Below are positions 34,572 through 43,956 of a DNA stretch of 64,000 bases, piece after piece. Every line of letters starts with the position of its first letter. Position 1 is the stretch's first letter. The notes beneath the pieces are model-generated. The model was not told the origin of the DNA. It did not search any database and saw only the letters and a program-made list of their open reading frames with translations. A program made the position numbers and the translations under genes. The DNA comes from Candidatus Aalborgicola danicus (GTDB lineage: Bacteria > Pseudomonadota > Gammaproteobacteria > Burkholderiales > Burkholderiaceae_C), in the NCBI GenBank assembly GCA_016703945.1, contig JADJBC010000008.1, positions 124,001 to 188,000 on the forward strand. Direction: 5' to 3'.

Positions 34572-35724
34572 TGAATGTGTTCTCATTGAAAGCGTTCGGC
34601 AGTGTAATTGCGGCTTCGATCTTGACAATTCTGTGCTTGCTCATACGGGTGGTGACATTGGTTCTATCCTTGACGTCACCAGCCAACTGACCACAAGCTG
34701 CGTCAATATCATCACCCCTGGTTTTTCGGATTGTCGTCACAATTCCAGCATCGCTCAACGTCTTGGCAAACCTGGCGACAGACGTGGCTGACGACCGAAT
34801 CAAGCCGGATGCAGGAAACGGGTTAAAAGGTATCAAATTGAACTTACACCAGGAGCCTCGCTCTCCTTGGGCCTGAATCAATGCCACGAGTTCGGCAGCA
34901 TGGGCCGGCGTGTCGTTCACGCCATCCAACATGCAATACTCAAATGTGACAAAGTCTCTGGGTGCAACGGCCAGATAACGTCGACAGGCAGCCAGCAGTT
35001 CGGCAATAGGGTACTTTCTATTGAGCGGTACTAACTCGTTTCTTAACGGGTCATTGCTGGCGTGAAGTGACACTGCAAGTGCCACCGGACAATCCTGCCC
35101 TAATCGATCAATCATGGGAACCACGCCGGACGTTGACACCGTTACACGCCGCCGCGATAAGCCGTAGGCGTGGTCATCCAGCATCACGCGTAATGCCGGC
35201 ACCAAAGCCGAGTAGTTTTGAAGTGGTTCCCCCATGCCCATCATGACCACATTGGAAATCACCCTTTCACCACGCTCCAAATGGCTGCGTAAAAAACGCT
35301 CAGCAAACCACAATTGAGCAATGATTTCCCCTGCGGAAAGGTTGCGACTGAAGCCCTGATGCCCAGTAGAGCAAAAGCGACAACCCACAGCACACCCGGC
35401 CTGCGAAGAAACACACAAGGTACCGCGATCGTCCTCAGGAATGAAGACAGTCTCAATTGCGTTTCCACCACCGACGTCGAACAGCCATTTAATGGTGCCG
35501 TCTGCGGAGATGTGCTGACTCAGCACAGGAAGGGCACGGACGACCGCTGAAGTCTTCAGCTTTTCGCGCAAGGACTTCGCCAAATCGCTCATGTCATCAA
35601 ATTCAGTCGCACCCTTTTGATGAATCCACCGAAATAGCTGCACGGCCCGAAAGCGTTTTTCCCCGAGCCGCTCACAGAAGCCGGCCAATCCTTCCAGATC
35701 GAAATCAAGCAGGTTGGCCGTCAT
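34561..35724 (-). CDS. rlmN: Dual-specificity 23S rRNA/tRNA (adenine-C2)-methyltransferase
   Basis: A 387-residue radical SAM enzyme that methylates A2503 of 23S rRNA and A37 of some tRNAs. The cluster motif is CAVGCRFCSTG (CxxxCxxC), preceded by TVFIPEDDRGTLCVSSQ. VMMGMGEPLQNYSALVPALR is the SAM-binding region. The second catalytic Cys is probably in the C-terminal DIDAACGQL. It overlaps pilF downstream and follows ndk by 8 bases. Confidence 0.96.
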   Translation of the reverse strand: MTANLLDFDLEGLAGFCERLGEKRFRAVQLFRWIHQKGATEFDDMSDLAKSLREKLKTSAVVRALPVLSQHISADGTIKWLFDVGGGNAIETVFIPEDDRGTLCVSSQAGCAVGCRFCSTGHQGFSRNLSAGEIIAQLWFAERFLRSHLERGERVISNVVMMGMGEPLQNYSALVPALRVMLDDHAYGLSRRRVTVSTSGVVPMIDRLGQDCPVALAVSLHASNDPLRNELVPLNRKYPIAELLAACRRYLAVAPRDFVTFEYCMLDGVNDTPAHAAELVALIQAQGERGSWCKFNLIPFNPFPASGLIRSSATSVARFAKTLSDAGIVTTIRKTRGDDIDAACGQLAGDVKDRTNVTTRMSKHRIVKIEAAITLPNAFNENTFNDQ

Positions 35725-35732
35725 TGCATAAC

Positions 35733-36158
35733 CTAGCGAGAGTACACGTTCATGCCAGCAAAGAAGAAAGCGATTTCAACCGCTGCCGTCTCTGCCGCAT
35801 CTGAACCGTGAACCGCATTGGCGTCAATGCTGTCCGCAAAATCGGCTCGAATCGTGCCGGGGGCGGCCTTCTTTGGATCGGTGGCGCCCATTAAATCGCG
35901 GTGCTTCAAGATTGCGTTTTCCCCTTCCAGCGCTTGGATCATGACGGGACCAGAAATCATGAAATCCACCAGATCCTTGAAAAAGGGACGCGCTTTGTGG
36001 ACAGCATAGAAGGCTTCTGCTTCGACCCGCGACAGATGGGCCATGCGAGCCGCCACGACTTTGAGACCTGCTGCCTCAAAACGTGCATAAATTTGTCCAA
36101 TGACGTTCTTGGCGACAGCGTCAGGTTTGATGATGGAGAGAGTACGTTCGATAGTCAT
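35733..36158 (-). CDS. ndk: Nucleoside diphosphate kinase
   Basis: A 141-residue NDK that moves the gamma phosphate between nucleoside triphosphates and diphosphates. It begins IERTLSIIKPDAVAKNVIGQ, and the active-site histidine is in NAVHGSDA, with ATDPKKAAPGTIRADFA before it. Length and motifs are complete. It lies between rluB and rlmN in the minus-strand run. Confidence 0.97.
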   Translation of the reverse strand: MTIERTLSIIKPDAVAKNVIGQIYARFEAAGLKVVAARMAHLSRVEAEAFYAVHKARPFFKDLVDFMISGPVMIQALEGENAILKHRDLMGATDPKKAAPGTIRADFADSIDANAVHGSDAAETAAVEIAFFFAGMNVYSR

Positions 36159-36237
36159 AATGTTTCCTGAACTGAAAGTGGAATCGGCTCTATTGCCTCA
36201 AGACGATAGCAAAGCCTCTGATTTTAGCATTCGGTGC

Positions 36238-37614
36238 CTAACCACCACGCCCTCTACGGCGCTGCCCTCCCTGCGGTCCTCGCGACTTCTGTCCAGCGTC
36301 TTGGCGCTGGCGCGTAAAGCTGTCGGCACCAATGTATCCAAATGCGGTTTTCATGGGGTCCGGCTGGGCCGCGGCTCCCCGGCGTTCGCCATTCTTCTCA
36401 AATCGGGTGTTGTCCCCCCTTCCCCCCTGATTTGTTGGCCCAGTGCCATTCCCACCCTTGAAGCCACCCGGTTGGGGTCCACGTTGACTGTTGTTGGCGC
36501 CACGGGGGCCACCGGTTCGGCCTGTTCTGCGTTGTTGTGGGCCTTGTGTTGGTGAGCGAGGGGCACCTTCGCCACGTGAGATTCCCGGCGCAGCACGACC
36601 ACCAGACGCCTGAACCAGCGCTCGAATATCAGCGTCATCCAGTTCCATCCAGGCCCCCCGTTTGAGACCCCGCGGCAAAACCATGGCGCCATACCGAATC
36701 CGAATCAGTCGACTCACCGCGTGCCCAACTGCCTCCAACATGCGTCGCACCTCGCGGTTGCGCCCCTCAGAAATGGTGACCCGGTACCAGCAGTTCGATC
36801 CTTCGCCTCCACCATCTTCGATTGATCCAAACTGCGCCATGCCGTCATCCAGCTTGACACCGTTCAGCAGCGTCTGTTTTTCGTCTTTGCTCAAAGAGCC
36901 TAAAACACGTACGGCATATTCGCGTTCCAGACCAAATCGGGGGTGCATCAGGTTGTTTGCAAGCTCCCCAGAGCTAGTAAACAAAAGCAGCCCTTCAGTA
37001 TTCAAATCAAGCCGGCCAACGGACTGCCATTTTCCCTGATGCAGTTTTGGCAGCCTGCGAAACACGGTCGGCCGGTTTTGCGGGTCATCATGGGTGACAA
37101 CCTCGCCCACCGGTTTGTGATACGCGATGACACGCGCCGGCGGTGGATCAATGCGAAAGCGGATCGGCTTGCCATTGACCTTGATGTTGTCACCGAACTG
37201 GATGCGCTGCCCAATGTGCGCAGGCTCGTTGTTGACCGAGATGCGGCCCTCCATGATGAGCTGTTCCATTTCCAGGCGCGAGCCCATACCGGCCTGCGCC
37301 AACACCTTGTGCAACTTCGGCGTTTCCGCCATGGGTGCCAGCACCCGTTTTGGAGGAGTAATGCCATCAATTTCCTCGTCGGCATCAAACTGACCAGACA
37401 CTACATCCACAAAACGGTTACCAAGCACGGCACCGGATGACCCCGTGTCTGCGATGGAAGATGCCAAATCTACAGATTGAGTTTCGCGAGCTACCGACGA
37501 CTCAGACGCTAGCGTTGGTGACACGTCCATGTCGGCGACGGACTCTGCTGGTAGTGCCACTTCGCTTTGTTGCGCGTCAGCAGCGACTTGTCCATTGGGA
37601 TTGGTCTCATTCAT
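36238..37614 (-). CDS. rluB: 23S rRNA pseudouridine-2605 synthase, with Gly/Arg-rich tail
   Basis: An RsuA/RluB-family pseudouridine synthase. After a ~90-residue acidic N-terminal extension comes an S4 RNA-binding domain (KLHKVLAQAGMGSRLEMEQL, INVNNEPAHIG-like segment), then the catalytic block VGRLDLNTEGLLLFTSSGEL with the Asp nucleophile, and EGRNREVRRMLEAVGHAVSRL. The last ~100 residues are low-complexity Gly/Arg/Asn/Gln, likely disordered and RNA-binding. The ATG overlaps the scpB stop. Family cores are ~290 residues, so both tails are extensions, a feature seen in many Burkholderiales. Confidence 0.92.
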   Translation of the reverse strand: MNETNPNGQVAADAQQSEVALPAESVADMDVSPTLASESSVARETQSVDLASSIADTGSSGAVLGNRFVDVVSGQFDADEEIDGITPPKRVLAPMAETPKLHKVLAQAGMGSRLEMEQLIMEGRISVNNEPAHIGQRIQFGDNIKVNGKPIRFRIDPPPARVIAYHKPVGEVVTHDDPQNRPTVFRRLPKLHQGKWQSVGRLDLNTEGLLLFTSSGELANNLMHPRFGLEREYAVRVLGSLSKDEKQTLLNGVKLDDGMAQFGSIEDGGGEGSNCWYRVTISEGRNREVRRMLEAVGHAVSRLIRIRYGAMVLPRGLKRGAWMELDDADIRALVQASGGRAAPGISRGEGAPRSPTQGPQQRRTGRTGGPRGANNSQRGPQPGGFKGGNGTGPTNQGGRGDNTRFEKNGERRGAAAQPDPMKTAFGYIGADSFTRQRQDAGQKSRGPQGGQRRRGRGG

Positions 37615-38282
37615 TCTGGGATTCCGTTCAAACTGTGCTGTATTTCTGAAACTTGGCCGTCTAGCGGCATGTCCATTTGGTGACTTGTAGCGCTCTCCGC
37701 TGTGAGCGGAGTGCCTGGCAAAGGATCCACAGACGACTCGACCATGGCACCCAACATTGCAGCTGGGTTTGTCGCGCTGTCAAGCAGGGGCAACTGATCC
37801 AAAGACTGCAGTCCCAGGTCATCCAGAAACTGGCGTGTCGTGGCATACAGGGCTGGCCGGCCAGCAGCTTCTCTATGCCCAATGACCTCAACCCACCCCC
37901 GGTCTTCCAATTGTTTGATGAGCAACGAATTGATCGTAACGCCCCGAATATCCTCCATATCGCCCCGAGTTACCGGTTGACGGTATGCAATGATGGCCAA
38001 TGTTTCCAGGGTCGCCCGCGTATAACGAGGCGGCTTTTCGGGATGCAGCCGATCCAAGAATTCACGCATCTCAGGGCGACTTTGAAACCGCCAACCCGAA
38101 GCGACGCTGACCAGCTCGACACCCTTGTTGGACCATTCAAACTTCAATTCTTCCAAAAGACTCTTCAGCGTATCCGCTCCCAGCGAATCGTTGAAAAGTG
38201 ACCGCATGTCCCGCACCGGCATGGGTTGCTGTGAGCAAATCAGCGCAGTTTCAAGGACCCGTTTTGCGTCCGCCATATTCAT
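37611..38282 (-). CDS. scpB: SMC-ScpAB condensin subunit ScpB
   Basis: A 223-residue winged-helix protein with KRVLETALICSQQPMPVRDM at the start, LETLAIIAYRQPVTRGDMEDIRG-type core (seen here as ATLETLAIIAYRQPVTRGD) and LYATTRQFLDDLGL. ScpB binds ScpA at the head of the SMC complex and helps separate chromosomes. It is coupled to rluB by a 4-base overlap, as in many bacteria. A second ATG two codons in is an equally possible start. Confidence 0.94.
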   Translation of the reverse strand: MNMADAKRVLETALICSQQPMPVRDMRSLFNDSLGADTLKSLLEELKFEWSNKGVELVSVASGWRFQSRPEMREFLDRLHPEKPPRYTRATLETLAIIAYRQPVTRGDMEDIRGVTINSLLIKQLEDRGWVEVIGHREAAGRPALYATTRQFLDDLGLQSLDQLPLLDSATNPAAMLGAMVESSVDPLPGTPLTAESATSHQMDMPLDGQVSEIQHSLNGIPE

Positions 38283-38397
38283 AGTCAGGCTTTATCGGAA
38301 ATGCTCACCAAACCGTGAGCCATCAACATGATTCCATTCGTACGGCAGCAGATGTGAAGTATTCACCGTGCCTTCACCCGGCAGTGGCCCGGGGAAA

Positions 38398-39390
38398 CTA
38401 AGGGTTCACAACCCTGGTGGGCGGATTGTAGCGCAGGCCCCAGGCGTGGAGAAGCGCCTTGAAATCGGCCGGCAACGGCGCATCAAACGCCTTTTGCTCA
38501 AGCGTATGCGGGTGCACAAAACTCAAGTGGACTGCATGCAAGGCTTGCCGAGACATGGTGGCATGGATGCCACCGCCATATACCTGATCTGCGACCAGGG
38601 GGTGCCCCAGAGATGCCATGTGCACCCGAATTTGGTGGGTGCGGCCTGTGTGCAGAATACATCGCACCAGACATCCGTCAAGACCGTTCTCCAGTAGGAC
38701 AAAGTCCGTTTTTGCAGTTTTTCCCGGGTGCACGGCCAAGTCGACCACCGCCATGCGCAAGCGATTGCGGGGGTCCCGGCCAATAGGAGCGTCCACGGTT
38801 CGCCTAGCTGCGCCCCGCCACGGGTGGTGAGCACAAGCGAGATATTGGCGGCTCACGTCCCGAGCGGCAATAGCTTTGACCAACGAGTCCATGACGGCGC
38901 GGGTTCGCGCCACCACCATGAGTCCACTGGTGTCTTTGTCGAGACGGTGAACGATTCCAGCTCTGGGCACATTGGCCATTGCCGGATCGTAGGCCAACAG
39001 GCCGTTGAGCAAAGTACCGCTCCAATTGCCAGGGGCGGGATGCACCACCAGGCCAGCCGGTTTGTTGATGACCAGAATGTGCGCATCTTCGAATACGACG
39101 TCCAGTACCATCGACTGCGGCGTGAATGCCTGACTTTGGGGGGTGGGACGTAGCTCGACAACCAAAACGTTACCTGCCTTGACACGGGTCGAGGTCTTTT
39201 TAACCATCCGGGCATTGACCGACACCAGGCCTAATTCGATCAACTGCTGCAAATAGCTACGCGAGAATTCCGGCACTTTTTCTGCGAGTGCACGATCCAG
39301 TCTTTCCCCGTGCAGTGCCGCTGCAACGGTGACGGTCCGCCATTCAGCTTCAACGCCAATGTCATCCAACTCCTCGGACTCTGTCACCAT
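38398..39390 (-). CDS. rluD: 23S rRNA pseudouridine-1911/1915/1917 synthase
   Basis: A 330-residue RluA/RluD-family enzyme. The S4 domain (RLDRALAEKVPEFSRSYLQQ, LIELGLVSVNARMVKK) is followed by NKPAGLVVHPAPGNWSGTLL and the catalytic GIVHRLDKDTSGLMVVART with the Asp nucleophile. It modifies helix 69 of 23S rRNA. The ATG before VTESEELDD is used: in-frame ATG codons further up lie across the bamD promoter. It is divergent from bamD, the classical rluD/bamD pair. Confidence 0.94.
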   Translation of the reverse strand: MVTESEELDDIGVEAEWRTVTVAAALHGERLDRALAEKVPEFSRSYLQQLIELGLVSVNARMVKKTSTRVKAGNVLVVELRPTPQSQAFTPQSMVLDVVFEDAHILVINKPAGLVVHPAPGNWSGTLLNGLLAYDPAMANVPRAGIVHRLDKDTSGLMVVARTRAVMDSLVKAIAARDVSRQYLACAHHPWRGAARRTVDAPIGRDPRNRLRMAVVDLAVHPGKTAKTDFVLLENGLDGCLVRCILHTGRTHQIRVHMASLGHPLVADQVYGGGIHATMSRQALHAVHLSFVHPHTLEQKAFDAPLPADFKALLHAWGLRYNPPTRVVNP

Positions 39391-39408
39391 AGAGGGGCTC
39401 GATATAAT
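39381..39408 (+). promoter_or_regulatory. Probable sigma-70 promoter for bamD
   Basis: CTGTCA (-35-like) and a perfect TATAAT (39403-39408) are separated by 16 bases, placing a start site about 25 bases before the bamD ATG. It lies partly over the start region of the divergent rluD. Confidence 0.55.
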
Positions 39409-39440
39409 TCCAGTGCTGTGTATCAAGAAAGTTTCCTAAC

Positions 39441-40247
39441 ATGTTTCGTGTCAAATTATCGGTCGTCTGCGTTTCACTGCTAGCGACTGTTGCGCTGTTG
39501 ATTGGAGGCTGTTCCAGTACGCCAGAGGACAAGACGGCCGGCATGAGTCCTAACAAGCTGTACGCAGAAGCCAAAGACGAAATGAGCTCCGGCCAATGGG
39601 AGCGGGCCATTCTGATGCTTGAGAAGCTGGAGGCGCGCGCTGCCGGCACTCCGCTTGCGCAACAAGCTCAACTTGACAAAGCCTACGCACAATACAAGTC
39701 AGCTGAGCCAGCTCAGGCCTTGGCGACTCTGGAGCGCTTTGTCAAATTGCACCCGGTTAGTCCAGCCCTGGATTACGCAATTTACCTGCGGGGGATTGTC
39801 AACTTTAATGACGACTTGGGCTTGTTCGCTCGGTTCACGCGTCAGGATTTGGCCGAGAGGGACCAAAAGGCGTCCAAGGAGTCCTTTGAAGCGTTCAAAG
39901 AATTGGTGGAGCGCTTCCCAGAGTCCCGATATGCGGCAGACTCGCGGCTTCGCATGAATTACATCGTCAGTTCGTTGGCGCAGTACGAAGTTCACGTGGC
40001 ACGTTATTACTTCAAACGCCGTGCCTATTTGGCAGCGGTTAATCGGGCCCAAGTTGCGATCACCGATTACCGCGAAGTGCCAGCGATTGAGGAAGCACTT
40101 TTCATCCTTTACCGCTCCTATGACGCGTTGGGGTTGACCCAACTGCGCGATGACGCCAAGCGGGTGTTCGATAAAAATTATCCCAACTCCGAATTCCTCA
40201 CGGCTGGTGGTCGAGTGTCGGTTGATCCCTGGTGGAAGGTTTGGTAA
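39441..40247 (+). CDS. bamD: Outer membrane assembly lipoprotein BamD
   Basis: A 268-residue lipoprotein (lipobox LIGGC, Cys24) with TPR repeats (KLYAEAKDEMSSGQWERAIL, DYAIYLRGIVNFNDD) and the conserved EVHVARYYFKRRAYLAAVNR region. BamD is the essential lipoprotein of the BAM complex and regulates BamA. It is divergent from rluD. Its last 50 bases overlap, tail to tail, the end of the helicase gene. Confidence 0.95.
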   Translation: MFRVKLSVVCVSLLATVALLIGGCSSTPEDKTAGMSPNKLYAEAKDEMSSGQWERAILMLEKLEARAAGTPLAQQAQLDKAYAQYKSAEPAQALATLERFVKLHPVSPALDYAIYLRGIVNFNDDLGLFARFTRQDLAERDQKASKESFEAFKELVERFPESRYAADSRLRMNYIVSSLAQYEVHVARYYFKRRAYLAAVNRAQVAITDYREVPAIEEALFILYRSYDALGLTQLRDDAKRVFDKNYPNSEFLTAGGRVSVDPWWKVW

Positions 40248-42219
40248 GTTCATCTAGTGCCTGGATGAATTGGCCCTCCGTTTTAACGACCCGCATGGCA
40301 GGTAGTGCCGCAAGTATTCGACGGCCATAACCCATCTGGGTGAGTCGGATATCACACACCACCAGAATCCCACGATCCGTGATGCGACGGATCAGGCGCC
40401 CTGCCCCTTGCTTCAATGCAATGGCGGCTTGCGGCACATGCAGGTGCTGAAACGGATTTTTTCCCTTGGCCTCTAACTGGCGCGACCGGGCTTGCACCAA
40501 TGGGTCGTCAGGCGGGGAAAAAGGCAACTTGTCAATCACGACCAGTTGAAGCGACTCCCCTGGCACATCGACTCCCTCCCAAAATGATGCCGAAGCGACC
40601 AGGATACAGCCGGCGTTACCTCCATGTTGCCCTTGTGTAAATCGGTCGGTGAGTTCGCGCTTTGGCGCTTCGCCTTGAAGTAATACTTCCATACTTCCAT
40701 CAGCTGAAAAGTGTTGACGCAATGCGCCAGCTATTTCGCGCATGGCCCGCAAGGTTGTTGTCAACACCAGGGTTCGCCCACCTATAGCGCCGGCACCCTG
40801 AGCCGCCAGTTGGGCGACTGCAACGGCGTGGCGGGCGTCAGAGGGTTTCGGCAAATGGGTTGGCAAATACAGCACTGCGTTGGAGGCGTAGTCAAACGGA
40901 CTGTGCACATGCAGCACTTGCGCGCCTTCGAGCCCACAAGAGTCAATAAACTGGGCCAGGGAGGCATCATGCCCCAGGGTTGCCGAGGTAAAAATCCAGG
41001 ATTTGCGGGCGCCGTTCCCAACATCGCCGCCAATGTGTGCACGCAGGGTCTCGGCAATATCCAACGGTGATTGCACCAATCGGATCCCGCGTCCAGTCTC
41101 GGTCCATCGAACCCAACCAGGCTCGGCGGGCGTTGAAAAAACATCCAGCTGTAGCAACAAATGAGAAACTCTGTCGCTCAAACCCTGTAAATCGGGAGAA
41201 AGCTCCTCCACACTGCGCAATACCAACTGACATTGTTCCAATGCAGTGTGCAAGTCCGCGATGGCGACCCGCCACTGGTGCTCATCAACGCCAGAAGGTT
41301 GGTCTTGCACCCAGGCTTGTTGGATCGCGCTGCCGTCCTGGGAAAACAGGGCCCGGAACCGCGCAACACTGCGGTTGAGCTGGTCTGCGATCATGGACCA
41401 ATGATCGCTGGCTCGGGCCAGATGGCGTTCCTGCACACCCAGGTCACGGGCGTAGCGTTCCAATTGAGCTGCAGACAACTGGCGGCCCATGAACTGGACG
41501 CCTATGTCGTTGAGTTGATGCGCTTCATCAAACACGACACACTGGACCGTCGGCAACAACTCCGCGACACCCGATTCGCGAATGCTCAGGTCCGCGAAGA
41601 AGAGGTGGTGGTTGATCACCACCACATCCGCAACCATGGCCTCGCGCCGGGCCTGGTTGATGTGGCAACCCGTGAATTGGGGACATGTGGTGCCCAGGCA
41701 GTTTTCTCGGGTGGATGTGACCAAGGGAATCACCGGGGATCGTTCATCAAGTTGCGCCATTTCGGCGATGTCGCCACTTCGGGTCGTTGATGCCCAGCGT
41801 TCAATTTGCGCCAGATCTGCTTGCGCAACCGGGTGCATGGCCCGGAAGTCATGCCGCGCAGTGGACAACCTGTGTGCACACAGGTAACTGCTGCGGCCCT
41901 TGAGCATTGCCACACGGGCTGGCAGACCCAAGGCGGCCGTCAATCGCGGAATGTCCCGACTGAACAACTGATCCTGCAAGGTTTTCGTCGCGGTAGAAAT
42001 GAGGACACGCGCTCCACTGAGCAAAGCCGGAACTAGGTAGGCATACGTCTTGCCAACACCCGTGCCCGCCTCAACGACCAGGACACCGCCATCCTCAAGC
42101 GTAGTCGCGACGGCCTGCGCCATCGCCACTTGTCCAGCCCGCGGAGAGTAATCCTGAACGGAACGCGCCAACGCACCATCCAGATCAAACACGCGCCCTA
42201 CAGCGTCAGCCAATGCCAT
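40198..42219 (-). CDS. DinG/YoaA-family ATP-dependent DNA helicase
   Basis: A 673-residue XPD-like superfamily 2 helicase. Walker A is VEAGTGVGKTYAYLVPALL, Walker B VVFDEAHQL, and four cysteines (SSYLC and RENCLGTTCPQFTGC) can hold a [4Fe-4S] cluster. Motif V/VI region reads KQGAGRLIRRITDRGILVV. YoaA/DinG proteins unwind DNA from 5' to 3' and help repair or remove R-loops. The 3' end overlaps bamD by 50 bases on the opposite strand; both reading frames are well supported by family motifs. Confidence 0.92.
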   Translation of the reverse strand: MALADAVGRVFDLDGALARSVQDYSPRAGQVAMAQAVATTLEDGGVLVVEAGTGVGKTYAYLVPALLSGARVLISTATKTLQDQLFSRDIPRLTAALGLPARVAMLKGRSSYLCAHRLSTARHDFRAMHPVAQADLAQIERWASTTRSGDIAEMAQLDERSPVIPLVTSTRENCLGTTCPQFTGCHINQARREAMVADVVVINHHLFFADLSIRESGVAELLPTVQCVVFDEAHQLNDIGVQFMGRQLSAAQLERYARDLGVQERHLARASDHWSMIADQLNRSVARFRALFSQDGSAIQQAWVQDQPSGVDEHQWRVAIADLHTALEQCQLVLRSVEELSPDLQGLSDRVSHLLLQLDVFSTPAEPGWVRWTETGRGIRLVQSPLDIAETLRAHIGGDVGNGARKSWIFTSATLGHDASLAQFIDSCGLEGAQVLHVHSPFDYASNAVLYLPTHLPKPSDARHAVAVAQLAAQGAGAIGGRTLVLTTTLRAMREIAGALRQHFSADGSMEVLLQGEAPKRELTDRFTQGQHGGNAGCILVASASFWEGVDVPGESLQLVVIDKLPFSPPDDPLVQARSRQLEAKGKNPFQHLHVPQAAIALKQGAGRLIRRITDRGILVVCDIRLTQMGYGRRILAALPAMRVVKTEGQFIQALDELTKPSTRDQPTLDHQP

Positions 42220-42222
42220 GGC

Positions 42223-42426
42223 TCAAGCTGGCTCGTTGGGGTCGATCTCGCGTTCTACCCGGGCAATTTCATCACGCAGGGCCAGGCGCCGCTTCTTCAG
42301 GCGGCGCATCATCAGTTCATCAACCGGGGAATTGCAGGCTGCACGGTCGATCAGCGCATTCAGATCGGCGTGCTCCATACGCAATTCGATCAGATGCCGC
42401 TCAGGGGAATGGAGATTTGTTACCAA
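42223..42426 (-). CDS. DUF465 (YdcH-like) small protein
   Basis: A short helical protein: HSPERHLIELRMEHADLNAL then DELMMRRLKKRRLALRDEIA, the two-helix pattern of DUF465/YdcH, ending REIDPNEPA. Function is unknown. The start is uncertain: a TTG at 42426 gives 67 residues of family-like length but has no ribosome-binding site, and the first ATG would remove the conserved HSPERHLIELR segment. It precedes the helicase gene by 3 bases on the same strand. Confidence 0.7.
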   Translation of the reverse strand: MVTNLHSPERHLIELRMEHADLNALIDRAACNSPVDELMMRRLKKRRLALRDEIARVEREIDPNEPA

Positions 42427-42537
42427 AGGAAAAGCGTGAAAGTACGGGTTTAAACTACGGCTGAGCAGGTCACACCAGCTTGATAATACGACCTTACTGT
42501 CTTTTTGCTGAAAGTATTGCTGCATAAGCAACCCAAC

Positions 42538-43296
42538 ATGGCCACTGGTTATCGATTGACTGCCTCCACCGGGATACACAAGGGCGACCGCGAGTATCAG
42601 CAGGACCAGATTGCGCTTCTGAAACACGCCAGAGTCAACGGCTGTATTTTGGCCATCGTCGCGGATGGCATGGGGGGTCGTAGTGGCGGGCGCAAAGCAT
42701 CGGACCAGGTCATGATGACGGCCAAGCAACTGTTTGAACGTTATGACCCGGAGACCGACGACGCTTCGGCAACACTGTCACAAATTGTTCAAGAGGCGCA
42801 CATCGTCATCAAACTGACGGCCATTTCGTCAGAAGAAGAACCGCACAGTACGCTGGCCGCTTTCCTGATCAACGCCAAAGGCGACTGCCATTGGGCCCAC
42901 ACCGGGGATTCGCGCATTTACCACTACCACGGTAACCGTTTTGTCAAACGAACCATGGACCACTCCTACGTACAGGCTCTGGTCAATCGCGGCGAGATTA
43001 CGGAGGAGCAGGCGTCCGTTCACCCTCAGTCCAATATTTTGATGGGATGCCTGGGGACTGAGAACGATCCACCGGTGGATTTTCATTTCATTCCCCAGTT
43101 GCGCGCGGGTGATGTGCTCATGGCCTGCAGCGATGGTGTCTGGCACTATTTCAATACGGGGGAGTTGGGCTCGGTCCTGTCGACCTTGTCCGCCCGTGAA
43201 GCAACCGAGTTCTTGATTGAAAAAGCCCGTTCCCGTGGACGGGGGGGCGGTGACAATTTGTCGATTGTGGTGGTCAAACTCGAACCACTTGGTTGA
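42538..43296 (+). CDS. PP2C-family protein serine/threonine phosphatase
   Basis: A 252-residue PPM/PP2C phosphatase. The metal ligands and motifs are present: REYQQDQIALL (first Asp), ILAIVADGMGGRSGG (Asp-Gly), HWAHTGDSRIYHYHG, VLMACSDGVWHYF and GGGDNLSIVVVKL (last Asp-Asn). It uses two Mn/Mg ions to remove phosphate from Ser/Thr. No kinase partner is nearby, so its target is unknown. The start MATGYRLTASTG gives the usual N-terminus. The reading frame can be opened further up only with TTG. Confidence 0.9.
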   Translation: MATGYRLTASTGIHKGDREYQQDQIALLKHARVNGCILAIVADGMGGRSGGRKASDQVMMTAKQLFERYDPETDDASATLSQIVQEAHIVIKLTAISSEEEPHSTLAAFLINAKGDCHWAHTGDSRIYHYHGNRFVKRTMDHSYVQALVNRGEITEEQASVHPQSNILMGCLGTENDPPVDFHFIPQLRAGDVLMACSDGVWHYFNTGELGSVLSTLSAREATEFLIEKARSRGRGGGDNLSIVVVKLEPLG

Positions 43297-43332
43297 TCTC
43301 GCGTCCGTCACAACGCTGGCCGTGGTATGCGT

Positions 43333-43956
43333 TTATGGCGGCGTTGCTGGTAGCGGCACGCTACTGTTTGCCTTTTCAAGAAGCCGTCTCTCACGTTCCT
43401 GACGGCGCTGCTCGGCGGCTCGCAACTTTTCGGCGTAGGCATCGCGGTTGCGAACCACAGCCTGGGCGTCCGGCCCGGAGGGGGCTTTGCTGACGGGCAC
43501 AACAGGCGCAACCGCTTTCGCCCGTTGCTGGTGGTTCATCGCTTTTTCGTTCAATCGCTCTTGGCGTTGATCTGGTGAGTCGGCATTTGCTTCCGTAAGA
43601 GATCGGTTGCCAGTCTGACGCTCAGCCCATTCAGCCGCCCTTTCCCGGTTGCGTTGCACTTGTTGTGCGGCCCTTTGTTGGCGCTCCTGATCGTTAAGGC
43701 GGATCTCCTGGCGCCTGAAGTCCGCCAACATGGCACGACGTTGTGTTTTCACCTGGTTCTGGCAGTCCGTGACGGCGAACTTGGACCAACACGCAGCCGC
43801 CTTTGCATCCAATTCCATGGTTTTTTGCTGACGTGCTGCCTCAATGCGCTCACGTTGCTCGGCCACATCGTCGGTCTGCTGCGCGCTGCTGAACTGGCCC
43901 CACGCTGTCGACGCCAGCATCAGACACGCCACGACGAAGGCGTAGACCTTGCTCAT
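43333..43956 (-). CDS. Secreted coiled-coil protein linked to zapE
   Basis: A 207-residue protein with a signal peptide (cleavage near STAWGQF), two cysteines spaced to form a disulfide (AAACWSKFAVTDCQNQV), and long charged helices rich in Arg, Gln and Glu (RRQEIRLNDQERQQRAAQ). It is probably periplasmic and coiled-coil. I do not recognise a named family. It overlaps the end of zapE by 4 bases (ATGA), so it is co-translated with that cell-division ATPase, but a role in division is only an inference. Confidence 0.75.
   Translation of the reverse strand: MSKVYAFVVACLMLASTAWGQFSSAQQTDDVAEQRERIEAARQQKTMELDAKAAACWSKFAVTDCQNQVKTQRRAMLADFRRQEIRLNDQERQQRAAQQVQRNRERAAEWAERQTGNRSLTEANADSPDQRQERLNEKAMNHQQRAKAVAPVVPVSKAPSGPDAQAVVRNRDAYAEKLRAAEQRRQERERRLLEKANSSVPLPATPP

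Noticed and set aside
40198..40247. bamD/helicase overlap as a sign of a frameshift
   Set aside because: Both proteins end with plausible family-like C-termini, and a 50-base tail-to-tail overlap is compatible with normal genes.
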